6,144 bases of DNA. Source: Acidobacteriota bacterium. Its GTDB lineage: Bacteria; Acidobacteriota; Polarisedimenticolia; QHYA01. Location of the stretch: assembly GCA_003223995.1 (NCBI GenBank), contig QHYA01000149.1:1-6144 (forward strand). Direction: 5' to 3'. Every line of letters starts with the position of its first letter. The stretch's first letter is position 1. The notes beneath the pieces are model-generated. The model was given only the letters and a program-made list of their open reading frames with translations. It was not told the origin of the DNA and searched no databases. Shown piece by piece: positions 5,692 through 6,144 of the stretch. Position numbers and translations under genes: made by a program.

Positions 5692-6144
5692 TCAGGGCTC
5701 CGCCGTCCTCTCCAGCATCTCTCGGATCAGGTTCTCCGCTCGCTCGTCGCTCATGTCCTGACCGAGCGTGATGAAGCGGTAAGGGGACCAGCCGGCCGGG
5801 TCCCGTTCGGTGTAGTAGAGGCGCCCGTTCTGGCGGAAGAGGAAGGAAAGTCGGCCCCCGCTGTTATACCCCTCTGGCTCTCCGGGAGACGAGGACTGAT
5901 CCTTCGGCGAGGCGAAATCGTTCCGATATCCGATGGGCATTGGCTCGTCTCGCCCCCCGAAGCGGCTCATGCCGCCTCCTGGCGCCGGGTTCCGGAGGAA
6001 CGCGAAGAGGATGTCGGAGCTCTTGGGGGCCGCGCCGGCATCGGTGCTTCCTCCCCCATCCGAGACGGTCTCGCAAGGGGAAAGCACGATCTGGTTGGGA
6101 CCGCGGACGGGCTTCCCCGTGGCATCCATCTGGAGCTGATAGAA
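5692..6144 (-). CDS. Unrecognised protein, C-terminal 150 codons (5' end outside window)
   Basis: The frame is open from the right edge (FYQLQMDATG) to a TGA at 5692-5694. The ATG at 6129 has no ribosome binding site and the frame continues upstream, so the gene most likely begins outside the window. The visible part is hydrophilic, with a Gly/Ser/Asp/Pro-rich middle (CETVSDGGGSTDAG, PAPGGGMSRFGGRDEP). It then has a strand-like section SFLFRQNGRLYYTERD and a charged C-terminal helix SDERAENLIREMLERT. No catalytic motif, repeat or membrane segment is visible. The early QLQMDATGKPV and late NGRLYYTERD are the kind of beta-hairpin text seen in pseudopilin-type proteins, but without the N-terminus this is only a guess. 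It is convergent with the rhomboid gene. Confidence 0.65.
   Translation of the reverse strand, partial: FYQLQMDATGKPVRGPNQIVLSPCETVSDGGGSTDAGAAPKSSDILFAFLRNPAPGGGMSRFGGRDEPMPIGYRNDFASPKDQSSSPGEPEGYNSGGRLSFLFRQNGRLYYTERDPAGWSPYRFITLGQDMSDERAENLIREMLERTAEP

Overview
The window is GC-rich, densely coding bacterial chromosome. I see seven protein genes or gene parts and no tRNA, rRNA, insertion sequence, CRISPR array or phage gene. The gene content (HflX, a D-Ala-D-Ala ligase, a sigma-54 activator, a rhomboid protease) points to a free-living, peptidoglycan-containing bacterium with sigma-54 regulation. Large GC-driven shadow frames and several genes without a clear family fit a poorly sampled high-GC phylum (Acidobacteriota, Eisenbacteria or Myxococcota-like groups are possible), but nothing here fixes the taxon.

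Layout. (1) Positions 1-2129, plus strand: the 3' end of a GTPase gene of the HflX family, then ddl, whose ATG overlaps the hflX stop in an ATGA junction, then an HNH-endonuclease-fold gene 34 bases later. The spacing suggests one transcript. (2) Positions 2139-4069, minus strand: a 527-residue sigma-54-dependent activator (GAF-like sensor, AAA+ domain, Fis-type HTH), preceded by a 56-residue zinc-ribbon protein and a 176-base non-coding gap. (3) A 169-base divergent intergenic region at 4070-4238 carries a plausible sigma-70 promoter (perfect TTGACA, 17-base spacer) facing right. (4) Positions 4239-5622, plus strand: a small exported protein with a cysteine-rich tail and a rhomboid-family intramembrane protease 19 bases downstream, probably an operon. 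(5) Positions 5692-6144, minus strand: the C-terminal 150 codons of an unrecognised gene running off the right edge.

Working together: the left operon combines ribosome rescue/GTPase and cell-wall precursor functions with an uncharacterised HNH protein. The right half is an envelope-related pair (exported protein plus membrane protease) divergent from a zinc ribbon and a transcriptional activator. No target of the activator can be assigned, because I found no convincing -24/-12 promoter in the window. I did not find a clear new defence or mobile system. The best leads are the HNH protein embedded in a housekeeping operon and the exported-protein/rhomboid pair.
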